Assembly (NCBI RefSeq): GCF_013155465.1
Contig: NZ_JABJVX010000003.1
Coordinates: 62,001-126,000 of the forward strand
Direction of reading: 5' to 3'
Length of the DNA stretch: 64,000 bases
From: Alterinioella nitratireducens
GTDB lineage: Bacteria; Pseudomonadota; Alphaproteobacteria; Rhodobacterales; Rhodobacteraceae
Of the stretch, positions 15,486-24,220 are shown in pieces. The notes beneath the pieces were generated by a model. That model was not told the DNA's origin, ran no database searches, and worked only from the letters and a program-made list of their open reading frames with translations. The translations under genes and the position numbers were made by a program. Numbering within the stretch: position 1 is the first letter of the stretch; every line of letters begins with the position of its first letter.

Positions 15486-16412
15486 TCAGGCTATTTCCAT
15501 ATCGTCCTCGACCATGCTGTCGTCCTGGGCGGAGCTGTCTGGGGCAAAATCGTCATCGAGGCTGAGCGCCGCCATCAATTCCAGGCCAGCCTCGGCCCCT
15601 GACTGCGCGCCGTCCAGCGCTCCGTCGGCGATTGCATCGTCATAGGCGGCCAGCATCGCGTCTGCATCCTGAAACCCACCTTCGGGGGCGTCGATGCGAA
15701 ACAGTTCCTGCGGAATCTCGATCGGGTCTCCGTTCTCGTCGGTTCCCGGTAGAAGCTCGTAGAAGATCACCGATTCCACTTGCGTCACGTTGTAATCCGG
15801 ATCGTCGCCGAAGGTGCTGTCGTAGAAATCGACATAGCTCTCGAAACTCGCCTCCTCGCCGTCCGGCAAGTCATCCGCCATAAGGAAGATGCCGTTCTCG
15901 ATCCCGCCATTATCGCCGATCTCGACCCCGAATCCGATCTTGTCGAATGTCGGATCCTCCGGTTCTTCAGGCTCTTCTGGTTCTTCGGGGTCATCCGAGA
16001 CGGCCTTGATCGAACCCTCGGGCGTTGTCGTCGATGTGGCGCGGATGCCGAACACATCGACCTCGTCCAGACTGTCGATATCCAGTTCAACGGTCAGCGT
16101 ATCACCTTCGGCAACATAGGTCTCCTTGTCGGTCCCGTCGCGCCCGAGGCCAGGACGGCTGAGGGCTGTCGCCCCGTCCCACTGGACTTGGTCGCCGTCC
16201 AACCGCGCGCCGTTCATGTTCAGCGGCCCGCCCAGGGATTCGCTGCTGCCCGAGAAATCATCATCCCCGAAATAGATGGCATTCACATCCATGCCGCCCT
16301 CCAGCACCGAGATATCGGCCAGGAAATCGCCGGTGTCGGGATCTTGATAGAGGCCGACCGTATAGGACAGCCCCTCAACCTCATATGTAAAGATCTTCGT
16401 GTAATCGGGCAT
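15486..16412 (-). CDS. Highly acidic hypothetical protein, 308 aa
   Basis: Very rich in Asp and Glu throughout. An N-terminal beta-rich half (about 1-135: YEVEGLSYTVGLYQDPDTGDFLADISVLEG) is separated by an EEPEEPEEPEDP linker (about 145-156) from a second folded half (about 157-250) and an Asp-rich C-terminal tail (SLDDDFAPDSSAQDD...). There is no classical signal peptide and no RTX nonapeptide, yet the acidity and linker resemble exported or calcium-dependent proteins of marine Rhodobacterales. ATG 16412 is preferred because AAAGG lies nine bases upstream; an in-frame GTG at 16418 is possible. Unrecognised family. Confidence 0.7.
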   Translation of the reverse strand: MPDYTKIFTYEVEGLSYTVGLYQDPDTGDFLADISVLEGGMDVNAIYFGDDDFSGSSESLGGPLNMNGARLDGDQVQWDGATALSRPGLGRDGTDKETYVAEGDTLTVELDIDSLDEVDVFGIRATSTTTPEGSIKAVSDDPEEPEEPEEPEDPTFDKIGFGVEIGDNGGIENGIFLMADDLPDGEEASFESYVDFYDSTFGDDPDYNVTQVESVIFYELLPGTDENGDPIEIPQELFRIDAPEGGFQDADAMLAAYDDAIADGALDGAQSGAEAGLELMAALSLDDDFAPDSSAQDDSMVEDDMEIA

Positions 16413-16575
16413 TCTCACAACCTTTCATTTGCTGAGCTATGATCTCGGCGCGCCATGGGGCCGCCCCGGTATTTCCTTGGTTCCGGCGGAAGTATGCCTC
16501 AAAAATGCCCTGTAAGCTTTCGGTTTGCTTGAAACAGACTGTTCACTCGTGATGGATACCGCCCGGTCACGGTTC

Positions 16576-17010
16576 TCACCCCTGCATCGCGCCGTCCCAG
16601 TCATAGACGACAATGCCCGTCGTCTCGTCCGCATCCAGGCGGCGATAGAGCGCGCGGGCCGCGATGTTGTCGGTCTCGGTCGCCAGCCAGATCCCCATGC
16701 AGCCGCGCGCCCGCGCCCTTTCCATCAGCAACCGGCAAAGTTGCAGCGCGATGCCCTGGCGGCGGAGATCCTCGACCGTGCCGACCTCGTTGATGAAGAA
16801 GGCGGGCGGCTTGTCGGGATGCAGCAAGACAGTGCCCGACGCGAAGCCGACAACCCGGGCGCCCTGCGTGGCAAAGACCAGGTCGTGACCGGGATCGGCG
16901 ATGAACGCCGCAAGCTGCGCGGGCCGGAGGGGATGGTCGAAGACCTGCGCCCCCGCCAGCAGATGCGCCGTCTCGGGCGTCTGGACATGGCAGGTGGGAG
17001 CATCCGTCAC
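16576..17010 (-). CDS. GNAT family N-acetyltransferase, AAC(3)-I-like
   Basis: 144 aa. The acetyl-CoA binding motif A is clear: FINEVGTVEDLRRQGIALQLCRLLMERARARG with the R/Q-x-x-G-x-A loop, followed by LATETDNIAARALYRRLDADE. This layout is that of the aminoglycoside 3-N-acetyltransferase I-like branch of GNAT, but many members have other or unknown substrates, so resistance should not be inferred. The ATG overlaps the stop of the penicillin acylase-family gene by four bases, which suggests one transcript. Confidence 0.85.
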   Translation of the reverse strand: MTDAPTCHVQTPETAHLLAGAQVFDHPLRPAQLAAFIADPGHDLVFATQGARVVGFASGTVLLHPDKPPAFFINEVGTVEDLRRQGIALQLCRLLMERARARGCMGIWLATETDNIAARALYRRLDADETTGIVVYDWDGAMQG

Positions 17011-19472
17011 TCCCGTGGCCTCAGGATCGTCACCCCGATATTGCCGGCCGCCGCCAGTTCATCGTCCAGCGACATCGGGATGTATTCGCCGCGCCGCCAC
17101 AGCTCGCCCAGGTTGTCGTAATAGCGGCTCAGCGGATGGCCCGATTGCCCGGTCGCGGTGATGAAGACGGAACTGTCGGGGTCGGCGAAATCGTAAACCC
17201 CGCGATAGCCCGCCGCGTGGACGTTGCGGAACGGGTCGGGGCCGGTGGCCGCCGTGCGGCCCCGGTTCAGCGTGTTGTCGCCGCCCGAGGTCGATTGCAC
17301 GATATTGACGGCCCATCCGAACAGCCGTGAATCGCCAAGCACCTGGTGTTCATGCACCGCCTCATGTGCGTCGCCCCACCGCCAGGACGAGATGTTGGAG
17401 CCATAGCGATCCACCAGCATTTGCAGCGCATCGTCCAGCGCGAGACGGGCAATATCGGTACAGCTTTCCTCGATGGAGGACGGCCTGATATCGCACCAGG
17501 CCGAGGCGCCGTCGACATCGCGGTAGACCCGTTCGACAAAGATCGGTTCCAGCGCCTGGTATTCACTGGCTAGCGGACCGAGATCGTCCTGGATGAGCCG
17601 CTGTTGCAGCGCCCGCATCCAGGCGGCGTAGATCAGGGGTTCGGGCAGATGCTCGTTCATCTCGCCATTCCACGCCGCCAGCAGCCCAAGCGCCTCCTCG
17701 CGCCGCGCCTCGACGCTGCCGGGCTCGGCGGCCTCTGACGTGAACCACAATTCGCGCCCCACCAGCGGCAGCAATGTGCGCGCCGTGGGCGAAACGGTGT
17801 CCAACTGCGCCTCGATGAAACTGTCGCGGGTATGGACCTGGCGCGATTGCATCAGGTTTTCCCACCGCTCGATGCGCTGCGTGTCACCCCAGGAAAAGCT
17901 CATATGCAGCGGAAAATCCCGCTCCACGATGCGGTTGTTGGTGTTGCCGAGGATGCCGCCCTCGGGATCCTCGAAATGCGGGTTGGCGAAATATTGCGTG
18001 ACACCCTGCCAGCGGTTGCCGGCAATCCACCCGCGTGAGGGGATGCGGCCCTGGCTTTCATGCTCCAGGAGGCGCCAGGGCATATGCCCGATCACCTGCA
18101 TCGCCACCCGGTCCATCGTGGCCAGCGTCAGAACCTGTGACGGCGCCACGAAATACTGACCGGCCGCCTGCGCCTCCTCGATCGTGGTGGCGCGCATCAG
18201 TTCCAGCCCGGTGCGCATCGACGTGTTTTCATCGGTCAGCGCGGTCCAGGCCATCGACATGACATGGCCGGGCGGCGTGACGGTGCCGATATTCCAGTGG
18301 CTGCCGGGAATGACCGGGCCGTTCTCGGTCCAGCGCAGGGTGACGGTGACGGGTGGGGCGTCGGCCACCTCGATGATCGAGCGGCGGGTCTCGAACCGGG
18401 CCCACCCGTCCGGGGTCTGGTATTCCTCGCGGTTTTCCGGGTTCAGCCGTTCGATATAGAGGTCGATATCGTCCATGTAGGAGGAGGTCAGCCCCCAGCC
18501 AAGCGCGTCCGAGCGCCCGACCAGCACGATGGGCATGCCGGGAATGGTGCCGCCGATGACCCCGCCGGTCGACAGCTCCAGCCGCGCCAGATACCAGATC
18601 GTCGGCGCGGTCAGGTTCAGATGCGGGTCGTTGGCCAGCAAGCTGCGCCCGGTGGCCGAGCGGCTGCCGGCGGCGGCCCAGGCGTTCGACGCGCCCGCCA
18701 GCATGCGCCCCGGTGACGGGTGCAGCGGGTCGCGGGGCGGTTCGGTATCGGCGGCATAGCGCGGCAGGTCGGGGAAGAGGGCCGAGAATTCGGGCAATTC
18801 CGCGACCGCCCCATCCAGCGGGTCGGGCAGGATATCGGCCAGTCGCGCGGGGTCGTTCAGCATCAGATCGGTGCGCGCGCGCAGCACCTCGGTTTCCTGT
18901 TGGCTGGCCAGTTGCATCGCCATCATGTTGAGGACGGCCAGCGAATCCGCGGGCCGCCAGGGCGCGATCTCGGGCGTGAAGAGCAGAAGCTCGGGCGCAC
19001 CCCGGCCAAGCGCCTCGTCGGCGACAAGTTCCAGCCAGGCATTCACGCCCGCCGAATAGGACTCCAGCATGGCCAGCGTCTCATCGTCCTGCGCCGCCAC
19101 CGAGCGGCGGGCATAGCCGTAAAGATCCAGCCGCCGCATCAATTCGTCGATCTGAAGTGTGCGGGTGCCGAAGAGCTCGGACAGGCGGCCCTGCGCCGTG
19201 CGCCGCGTCATCAGCATCTGCCAAAGCCGGTCCTGCGCATGGGCAAAGCCGAGCCCGAAAAACACGTCCTGATCGCTTTCGCCGTAGATATGCGGGACAT
19301 TGGCGTTGGAGCGCACGATGTCCAGCCGTGCCTCCAGCCCCGGCACCTGCCATTCGGCATCGTAATCCGGGATCGAGCGCGAAAACACCCAATAGGCCAG
19401 CAGCGCGGCGGCCACGGACAGCGCCAGAGCGACAGAGACTAATCGGATCATCCAGCGCAGGAAAAAGGCCAT
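17007..19472 (-). CDS. Penicillin acylase family protein (Ntn hydrolase)
   Basis: 821 aa precursor with an N-terminal hydrophobic segment (about 8-30). The Ntn-hydrolase maturation site is LAGASNAWAAAG: Ser262 would become the N-terminal nucleophile of the beta chain. The alpha-chain motif VPHIYGESDQDVFFGLGFAHAQDRLWQM and the beta-chain motifs LANDPHLNLTAPTIWYLARL, GTIPGMPIVLVGRSDALGWGLT and FVAPSQVLTLATMD agree with the family. Likely periplasmic. Members cleave amides such as penicillins or acyl-homoserine lactones; which one applies cannot be read from sequence. Confidence 0.9.
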   Translation of the reverse strand: MAFFLRWMIRLVSVALALSVAAALLAYWVFSRSIPDYDAEWQVPGLEARLDIVRSNANVPHIYGESDQDVFFGLGFAHAQDRLWQMLMTRRTAQGRLSELFGTRTLQIDELMRRLDLYGYARRSVAAQDDETLAMLESYSAGVNAWLELVADEALGRGAPELLLFTPEIAPWRPADSLAVLNMMAMQLASQQETEVLRARTDLMLNDPARLADILPDPLDGAVAELPEFSALFPDLPRYAADTEPPRDPLHPSPGRMLAGASNAWAAAGSRSATGRSLLANDPHLNLTAPTIWYLARLELSTGGVIGGTIPGMPIVLVGRSDALGWGLTSSYMDDIDLYIERLNPENREEYQTPDGWARFETRRSIIEVADAPPVTVTLRWTENGPVIPGSHWNIGTVTPPGHVMSMAWTALTDENTSMRTGLELMRATTIEEAQAAGQYFVAPSQVLTLATMDRVAMQVIGHMPWRLLEHESQGRIPSRGWIAGNRWQGVTQYFANPHFEDPEGGILGNTNNRIVERDFPLHMSFSWGDTQRIERWENLMQSRQVHTRDSFIEAQLDTVSPTARTLLPLVGRELWFTSEAAEPGSVEARREEALGLLAAWNGEMNEHLPEPLIYAAWMRALQQRLIQDDLGPLASEYQALEPIFVERVYRDVDGASAWCDIRPSSIEESCTDIARLALDDALQMLVDRYGSNISSWRWGDAHEAVHEHQVLGDSRLFGWAVNIVQSTSGGDNTLNRGRTAATGPDPFRNVHAAGYRGVYDFADPDSSVFITATGQSGHPLSRYYDNLGELWRRGEYIPMSLDDELAAAGNIGVTILRPRE

Positions 19473-19604
19473 GTGCCGCCTGGGAAAGGAAACGGGGGTC
19501 GGGGTCGAGCAAAGGCCAGCCTAACGCGGGCCAGCGGAGCTTGCAAAGGGAAGTGGCGGCCCGCCGGGGACCGCCCCCATCCGTCAAGAGACCTGTCTTG
19601 CGTC

Positions 19605-20162
19605 TCAGGGCAGGATGCGCGTGTAGCGCTGCCCCTCCACCGTGGCGCCCGCGATCAGGCCGGCCTGGCCGAACACGACCCCGATCACCGGGCTGAGCAG
19701 GTTGGTGGTCGAGGTGCCCAGATTGCCGCCCTCGCGGTTCACCGCATATTGGATATCGGCCCCTGCCGCCCATCCCGAGGAATAGCGGAAATCGCGCAGC
19801 GCGTCCTGGGTCATGAAAAACAGCGCATGGGCGTATTGCTGCGCCCCGATCTGGAAGCCGACCGTGGCCTGCGCCGAGGAATAGTAATCCACCGTCGCGC
19901 CATTGATGCGCAGCGCGCCGCGCCCGTAGCCGCCGCCAAATCCGAAACCCGCCTCGGTGATCAGCGGCATGACCAGAACGCCCTGGGCGTTCTCGCTCAG
20001 CTCGCGGGTATAGGGGATGTTGGTGTGCATGAAGTCGATGGCGCTGTCGACACGGCTGTCGATGCGCTGACCGGCATCGCTGCCGATCCCGTTGCCGCAG
20101 GCCGCAAGCGGAAGGGTCGCTGCCGTGGAAAGGATGAAATTGCGCCGGGTCAGGATGCTCAT
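19605..20162 (-). CDS. Ysc84-like lipoprotein
   Basis: 185 aa from the ATG at 20162; the longer frame upstream is rejected. The N-terminus has a twin-arginine-like TRRNFILS and a lipobox LAAC with Cys22 as lipidation site. The body contains LSENAQGVLVMPLITEAGFGFGGGYGRGALRING and SSAQATVGFQIGAQQYAHALFFMTQDALRDF, the pattern of the Ysc84/SYLF (DUF500) actin-binding-like domain, which in bacteria occurs in secreted lipoproteins of unknown function. A 299-bp spacer rich in hairpins lies upstream. Confidence 0.85.
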   Translation of the reverse strand: MSILTRRNFILSTAATLPLAACGNGIGSDAGQRIDSRVDSAIDFMHTNIPYTRELSENAQGVLVMPLITEAGFGFGGGYGRGALRINGATVDYYSSAQATVGFQIGAQQYAHALFFMTQDALRDFRYSSGWAAGADIQYAVNREGGNLGTSTTNLLSPVIGVVFGQAGLIAGATVEGQRYTRILP

Positions 20163-20322
20163 GAGTTGGGGACCGCCTGTAGGTTCTTGGTTGCTCGAAG
20201 GGTGGACGTTTTCGCCCTTGCGCGGGAGGATACGCAGGTTTTGCGGCGCTGTCATCCGCCAACCACTGAATGTTGCGGGTTTTCGCCGATTTCGTCTGTA
20301 TTTTGGGTTGGAGAGGTGGGGG

Positions 20323-20451
20323 GCGGCGCATCTCGCCCGCCCCGAAGAGGGGGCGGGGTCGATGCGCCGCTTGAGGCCAGCCGTCGCCATTGTCTCTCGG
20401 ACCAATGGCGCGACAATGGCGACCTCCGAGGTATTTTCAGCAAAATGAAAG
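20323..20451 (-). repeat. Hairpin-rich intergenic element with diverged repeat core
   Basis: On the minus strand, 11 bases after the lpxL-like stop, is the core of the 87-bp repeat (20429-20451, one mismatch). Two strong hairpins follow: a 10-bp stem 20385-20394/20412-20421 and a 10-bp stem 20323-20332/20361-20370 enclosing a further GC stem. The hairpin sequences differ from those in the 12818 and 39612 copies, but the architecture core plus two hairpins is the same. Nothing coding is seen in 20163-20461. Confidence 0.6.
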
Positions 20452-20461
20452 CAACAGAACG

Positions 20462-21382
20462 TCAGGGGTTGGTCAGGCCGTGGCGGCGGCGGTCCTGCTG
20501 GCGGTCGGGCTTCCAGCGGCGATGCACCCAGAACCACTGGCCGGGGCGGGCGCGGACCTCGTCGGACAGCGAATCCATCAGCGCCTGCGTCATCTCGCGC
20601 GGGGTGCCGTGGGGGATGGGCGCCTCCAGCACGACGTCGAAATCGAGGCCGTTTTCCAGGCGGCGGGCGTAGATCGGGATCACCAGCGCGTTGTATTTCA
20701 GGGCGATCTCGCCGACCGAAAGCGCCGTGGGGGCGGGTTTGCCCAGAAAATCGACAATCGCGCCATCGCCGTAATACTGGTCGATCAGCAGCGCGCCATG
20801 GCCGCCCTCGCGCACATGGCGCATGAAGCCCGCAAGCCCCCGCCGCCCGCGCGAGAAGGCGGGCCCGCCTGCCTCCTCGATGGTGCGCACGTAATGATCG
20901 TTGAACCAGGCGTTGTTCATCGGACGGTAGAGCCCGCCGAGCGAGAAGCCGCGCAGATTCATCGCCACCCGCGCGGCCTGGTAATTGCCGAAATGGCCGG
21001 AGACGAAGAGGATCGGGCGGGTTTCGGCCAGCGCCGCCTCGGCCTCGGCCAGACCGGCCCCGTGAACCTGCCAGTCGCGGGCGCGGGCCTGTTGTTCCGC
21101 CGTGGCGTAGTTCTCGATCAGGGTGCGGCCCGCATTATCCAGCACTTCGCCCGCGATGCGGCGGCGCTCGGCCTCGGGCATCTCGGGCCAGATATAGGCG
21201 AGGTTGGCGCGCGCGCGCCGCCCGTATCCGGTCAGCGGCCCGATGACATGGCGCGCCAGCCATCCCATCAGGGGCACGCGCAGCCGGTGCGGCAGCGCCA
21301 GCAGCAGCCAGATCACAGCGCGCAGCAGCCGGTCCACCAGCCAGTTGCCAAGGCCGCGGCCCTCTCTCCCGTTGTCAGCCAT
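20462..21382 (-). CDS. LpxL/HtrB-like lysophospholipid acyltransferase
   Basis: 306 aa with an N-terminal membrane anchor (about 15-32). It belongs to the lipid A late acyltransferase group that transfers acyl chains from ACP onto lipid A precursors at the inner membrane. Seen: LARHVIGPLTGYGRRARANLAYIWPEM, SGHFGNYQAARVAMNLRG, LYRPMNNAWFNDHYVRTIEE, GALLIDQYYGDGAIVDFLGKPAPTALS and PGQWFWVHRRWKP. The catalytic H-x4-D/E motif reads His130-x4-Gln135 (CAG codon), i.e. the acidic partner is missing. It may be divergent or impaired. Confidence 0.88.
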   Translation of the reverse strand: MADNGREGRGLGNWLVDRLLRAVIWLLLALPHRLRVPLMGWLARHVIGPLTGYGRRARANLAYIWPEMPEAERRRIAGEVLDNAGRTLIENYATAEQQARARDWQVHGAGLAEAEAALAETRPILFVSGHFGNYQAARVAMNLRGFSLGGLYRPMNNAWFNDHYVRTIEEAGGPAFSRGRRGLAGFMRHVREGGHGALLIDQYYGDGAIVDFLGKPAPTALSVGEIALKYNALVIPIYARRLENGLDFDVVLEAPIPHGTPREMTQALMDSLSDEVRARPGQWFWVHRRWKPDRQQDRRRHGLTNP

Positions 21383-21457
21383 CGCGGCGAGGCCCCATCT
21401 TGCGGGTTTACATCGGCGGCCAGATTACTGCGCGCCGGGGACCGGCACAACCGGGCC

Positions 21458-21886
21458 TCAGCCGCGCGCCGCCAGCGCCTCGATCTGGGCGCGCAGCCCG
21501 TCCATCGGATAGCCCGCCGCGTTGCCCGCCGCGATGATCGCATCCGTCTCCTGCCGACCCGCCTGCGCAAAGGCCCAGATGACGGCCGAGCGCATGCCGC
21601 TGGCGCAATAGGCCACCGTCTTGCCTTCGGCGGCCGCCATCGCCTCGGCCTGCTCCTCGACATTGTCCAGCGTCATCGCGGCACCATTGACGGGGTTGTA
21701 GACGAAATCGAGCCCGGCGGCGGTCGCGGCCTCCTCGATACTCGCGGCTTGCAGAGCGGGCGGAACCTCGGCGTCGGGGCGGTTGCAGATCACCAGGCGC
21801 ACGCCCGCGCGGGCCAGCCGAGCCATGTCACCCGGCTCAAGCTGGGGGGCGACGGAGTGATCTTCGGAAAGCGGGCGCAGATCCAT
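21458..21886 (-). CDS. TIGR01244 family sulfur transferase/phosphatase-like protein
   Basis: 142 aa from the ATG at 21886, which has GAGGA five bases upstream; ATG 21898 has no ribosome site. Contains the DUF442-type dual-specificity-phosphatase-like fold: DLRPLSEDHSVAPQLEPGDMARLARAGVRLVICNRPDAE and the active loop YCASGMRS (Cys, then Arg five residues later). In proteobacteria this domain is often fused or paired with an ETHE1-like persulfide dioxygenase, exactly as here, where the MBL-fold gene ends 61-73 bp upstream on the same strand. A role in sulfide/persulfide detoxification is likely. Confidence 0.85.
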   Translation of the reverse strand: MDLRPLSEDHSVAPQLEPGDMARLARAGVRLVICNRPDAEVPPALQAASIEEAATAAGLDFVYNPVNGAAMTLDNVEEQAEAMAAAEGKTVAYCASGMRSAVIWAFAQAGRQETDAIIAAGNAAGYPMDGLRAQIEALAARG

Positions 21887-21958
21887 GGCGGTCCTCATCG
21901 AAAGTCAGAGGATGATCTTTGCCGCGTGCGCCGCGCGATGAAAACCGCTTCCGTAGCG

Positions 21959-22819
21959 TCAAAGCGTGTTCACGGGCAGCTTGAGATAGGTGGTGCCGTT
22001 ATCCTCGGCGGGGGGCATTTTGCCTGCGCGCATGTTGATCTGGATCGACGGCACGATCAGCTTGGGCATGCCGAGCGTCGCGTCGCGTTCCTCGCGCATC
22101 TTCACAAACTCGGCGCGCGAACGGTCGGCGATATGCACATTGCGCGCCTTGTGTTCGGCCACAGTGGATTCCCAGGCATAGTCATCGCGCCCCGGCGCCT
22201 TGTAATCGTGCCCCACGAAAATCCGGGTCTCGTCCGGCAGGGCCAGGATCTTCTGGATCGAAGCGTAGAGCTCCTCGGCCGAGCCGCCGGGAAAATCGCA
22301 GCGCGCGGTGCCGAAATCGGGCATGAAGACGGTGTCGCCCACGAAGGCCGCGTCTCCGATCACATAGGTCATGCAGGCGGGCGTGTGGCCGGGCGTGTGC
22401 AGCACGTCGCCGCGCAGCTGGCCGATATGAAAACTGTCGCCCTCCCGGAAGAGCTGGTCGAACTGGCTGCCATCGCGCTGGAACTCGGTGCCTTCGTTGA
22501 AGACCTTTCCGAACACATCCTGCACCACGGTGATATTCGCCCCGATGCCGATCTTGCCGCCCAGTTGGGTCTGGACGTAAGGCGCGGCGGACAGGTGATC
22601 GGCATGGACATGGGTTTCCAGCACCCATTGGCAGTCCAGCCCCTGATCCCTGACATGGGCGATGATCCGGTCGGCTGATCCCGTGTCGGTGCGCCCCGAG
22701 GCATGGTCGAAATCCAGCACCGAATCGATCACCGCGCAGGCGCTGCCCTCTGGCTCGCGCACGACGTAGGAGACGGTGTTGGTCGCATCGTCGAAGAAGG
22801 CGGTGACATCAGGGTGCAT
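21959..22819 (-). CDS. MBL-fold persulfide dioxygenase-like hydrolase (Blh/ETHE1 group)
   Basis: 286 aa. Metal ligands of the metallo-beta-lactamase fold are complete: THVHADHLSAA, LHTPGHTPACM, VGDTVFMPD and VGHDYKAPG. The signature FGTARCDFPGGSAEELYASIQKIL is characteristic of glutathione-persulfide dioxygenases. C-terminal QINMRAGKMPPAEDNGTTYLKLPVN fits the Blh subgroup known from BigR-regulated loci. No bigR-like repressor gene adjoins. Acts in the cytoplasm to oxidise persulfide to sulfite; a TauE/SafE exporter occurs at 3040 but is not linked. Confidence 0.9.
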   Translation of the reverse strand: MHPDVTAFFDDATNTVSYVVREPEGSACAVIDSVLDFDHASGRTDTGSADRIIAHVRDQGLDCQWVLETHVHADHLSAAPYVQTQLGGKIGIGANITVVQDVFGKVFNEGTEFQRDGSQFDQLFREGDSFHIGQLRGDVLHTPGHTPACMTYVIGDAAFVGDTVFMPDFGTARCDFPGGSAEELYASIQKILALPDETRIFVGHDYKAPGRDDYAWESTVAEHKARNVHIADRSRAEFVKMREERDATLGMPKLIVPSIQINMRAGKMPPAEDNGTTYLKLPVNTL

Positions 22820-23056
22820 GGCAAAAGTCCTCCGGCAGGTTCTGGTGAAAGACCCTTAGCATGAAACAGATGGGAAGCGGTTTGATTTTGGTCAAGGAAC
22901 GGGCAGGGCCGGGGCGTTATGCTCGAACATGCGGCGGGAACACGCCTGCCGCGTCGATGCGGGGCGCGGAACACTTGGCGCGGCCATGTGTTCTCCGCCA
23001 GACTGGAGCCTGCGTCAGACACCCGATGCGGTCCGAAGGAAAAGGGAGACCCCGAG

Positions 23057-23218
23057 ATGGCCGAGAAACGCGACGAGACCAAGACCCCGGACGAGAAGAT
23101 GAGAGACAACAAGGTCAGGCCGGACAGCAAGCAGCAAGGGCCGCACCGCCACCGCCCGCGCTACACCGCGCCCGAGGAGGACGCCGAGGAGGAGCTGTTC
23201 AACGACGTTCCCGTCTAG
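23057..23218 (+). CDS. Small highly charged hypothetical protein, 53 aa
   Basis: Starts at ATG 23057 with GGGAGA ten bases upstream. Hydrophilic throughout: an N-terminal Lys/Asp/Glu-rich part, a central QQGPHRHRPRYTAPEE segment and an acidic end (EEDAEEELFNDVPV). No hydrophobic core, signal peptide or Cys. Probably intrinsically disordered. It lies between the divergent MBL gene and convergent hemB, three bases from the hemB stop. Family not recognised. Coding is supported by the ribosome site and codon pattern only. Confidence 0.55.
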   Translation: MAEKRDETKTPDEKMRDNKVRPDSKQQGPHRHRPRYTAPEEDAEEELFNDVPV

Positions 23219-23221
23219 GCC

Positions 23222-24220
23222 TCACCCGTTCAGGATCTGCGCCATGCGGGGGGCGAAATAGGTCAGCACCCCGTCGCAGCCCGCCCGGCGGAACGCCGTC
23301 AGGCTTTCCAGCATCGCCTGGTCGCCGTCGATCCAGCCATTCTGGGCGGCGGCCTCGATCATCGCGTATTCGCCCGAGACCTGGTAGGCATAAGTCGGCG
23401 CGCCGAAGCGGTCCTTCACGGCGCGGGCAATGTCCAGATAGGGCAGCCCGGGCTTGACCATGACCATATCCGCGCCTTCCGACAGGTCACGCTCGACACA
23501 GCGTAGCGCCTCGTTTCGGTTGCCGGGGTCGATCTGGTAGGTCTTCTTGTCGCCCTTCAGCGCCGCCGAGGCCCCGACCGCATCGCGGAACGGCCCGTAA
23601 AAGGCGCTGGCGAATTTTGCGGCATAGCTCAGGATCGCGACATCGTGATGCCCTTCCGCCTCCAGCGCGGCCCGCATCGCGCCGATACGCCCGTCCATCA
23701 TGTCCGATGGTCCCAGAATATCCGCGCCCGCCGCCGCCTGTGCCAAGGCCATCCTGACCAGCGCCTCGACCGTTTCGTCATTGACGATGATCCCGTCGCG
23801 CACGATCCCGTCATGGCCGTTGGCGTTATAGGGGTCGAGCGCGATATCCGTCATCACCGCAAGCTCGGGCACCGCCTCCTTGACCGCGGCAATCGCGCGG
23901 TTGGCGATATTGTCCGGATCCCAGGCAAGCTCGCAGCTCTCGGTCCGGTCCTCCTGGCCGGTATAGGGAAAGATGCAGATCGCGGGAATACCGAGCGATT
24001 GCGCCTCGCGGGCCGCCTCGACCAGCTTGTCGACCGAATAGCGATTGACGCCGGGCATCGAGGCGACGGGCTCCACCTCGCCCTTGCCCTGCCGCACGAA
24101 GACCGGCCAGATCAGGTCCGACACCGACAGGTGGGTTTCCCGCACCAGGTCGCGCATCGCGGGGGATTTGCGCAGGCGCCGGAGACGCGTGGCGGGGAAG
24201 GGGGCCTGGTTGACGGGCAT
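23222..24220 (-). CDS. hemB: Delta-aminolevulinic acid dehydratase (porphobilinogen synthase)
   Basis: 332 aa from ATG 24220 (AAAGG seven bases upstream). Condenses two 5-aminolevulinate molecules to porphobilinogen in tetrapyrrole synthesis. Motifs: RLRRLRKSPAMRDLVRETHLSVSDLIWPVFV, DIALDPYNANGHDGIV (Asp/His where zinc-type enzymes have Cys, so a Mg-type enzyme is suggested), ILGPSDMMDGRIGAMR, the active-site Lys stretches SYAAKFASAFYGPFRDA and MVMVKPGLPYLDI. Transcribed alone; its 3' end nearly meets the 53-aa gene. Confidence 0.95.
   Translation of the reverse strand: MPVNQAPFPATRLRRLRKSPAMRDLVRETHLSVSDLIWPVFVRQGKGEVEPVASMPGVNRYSVDKLVEAAREAQSLGIPAICIFPYTGQEDRTESCELAWDPDNIANRAIAAVKEAVPELAVMTDIALDPYNANGHDGIVRDGIIVNDETVEALVRMALAQAAAGADILGPSDMMDGRIGAMRAALEAEGHHDVAILSYAAKFASAFYGPFRDAVGASAALKGDKKTYQIDPGNRNEALRCVERDLSEGADMVMVKPGLPYLDIARAVKDRFGAPTYAYQVSGEYAMIEAAAQNGWIDGDQAMLESLTAFRRAGCDGVLTYFAPRMAQILNG

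Noticed and set aside
15945-15990. Short tandem DNA repeat (GGTTCTTCAGGCTCTTCTGG-like)
   Set aside because: It encodes the EEPEEP linker of the acidic protein, so it is a coding low-complexity repeat rather than an independent element.
16576-19472. Antibiotic-resistance pair (AAC(3)-like GNAT plus penicillin acylase)
   Set aside because: Both families are large with many non-resistance members and there is no sign of transfer; resistance is not supported by sequence alone.
22919-23056. Upstream extension of the 53-aa gene to 99 aa
   Set aside because: The extra residues are Arg/Cys-rich shadow-like sequence and the internal ATG at 23057 has the ribosome site.
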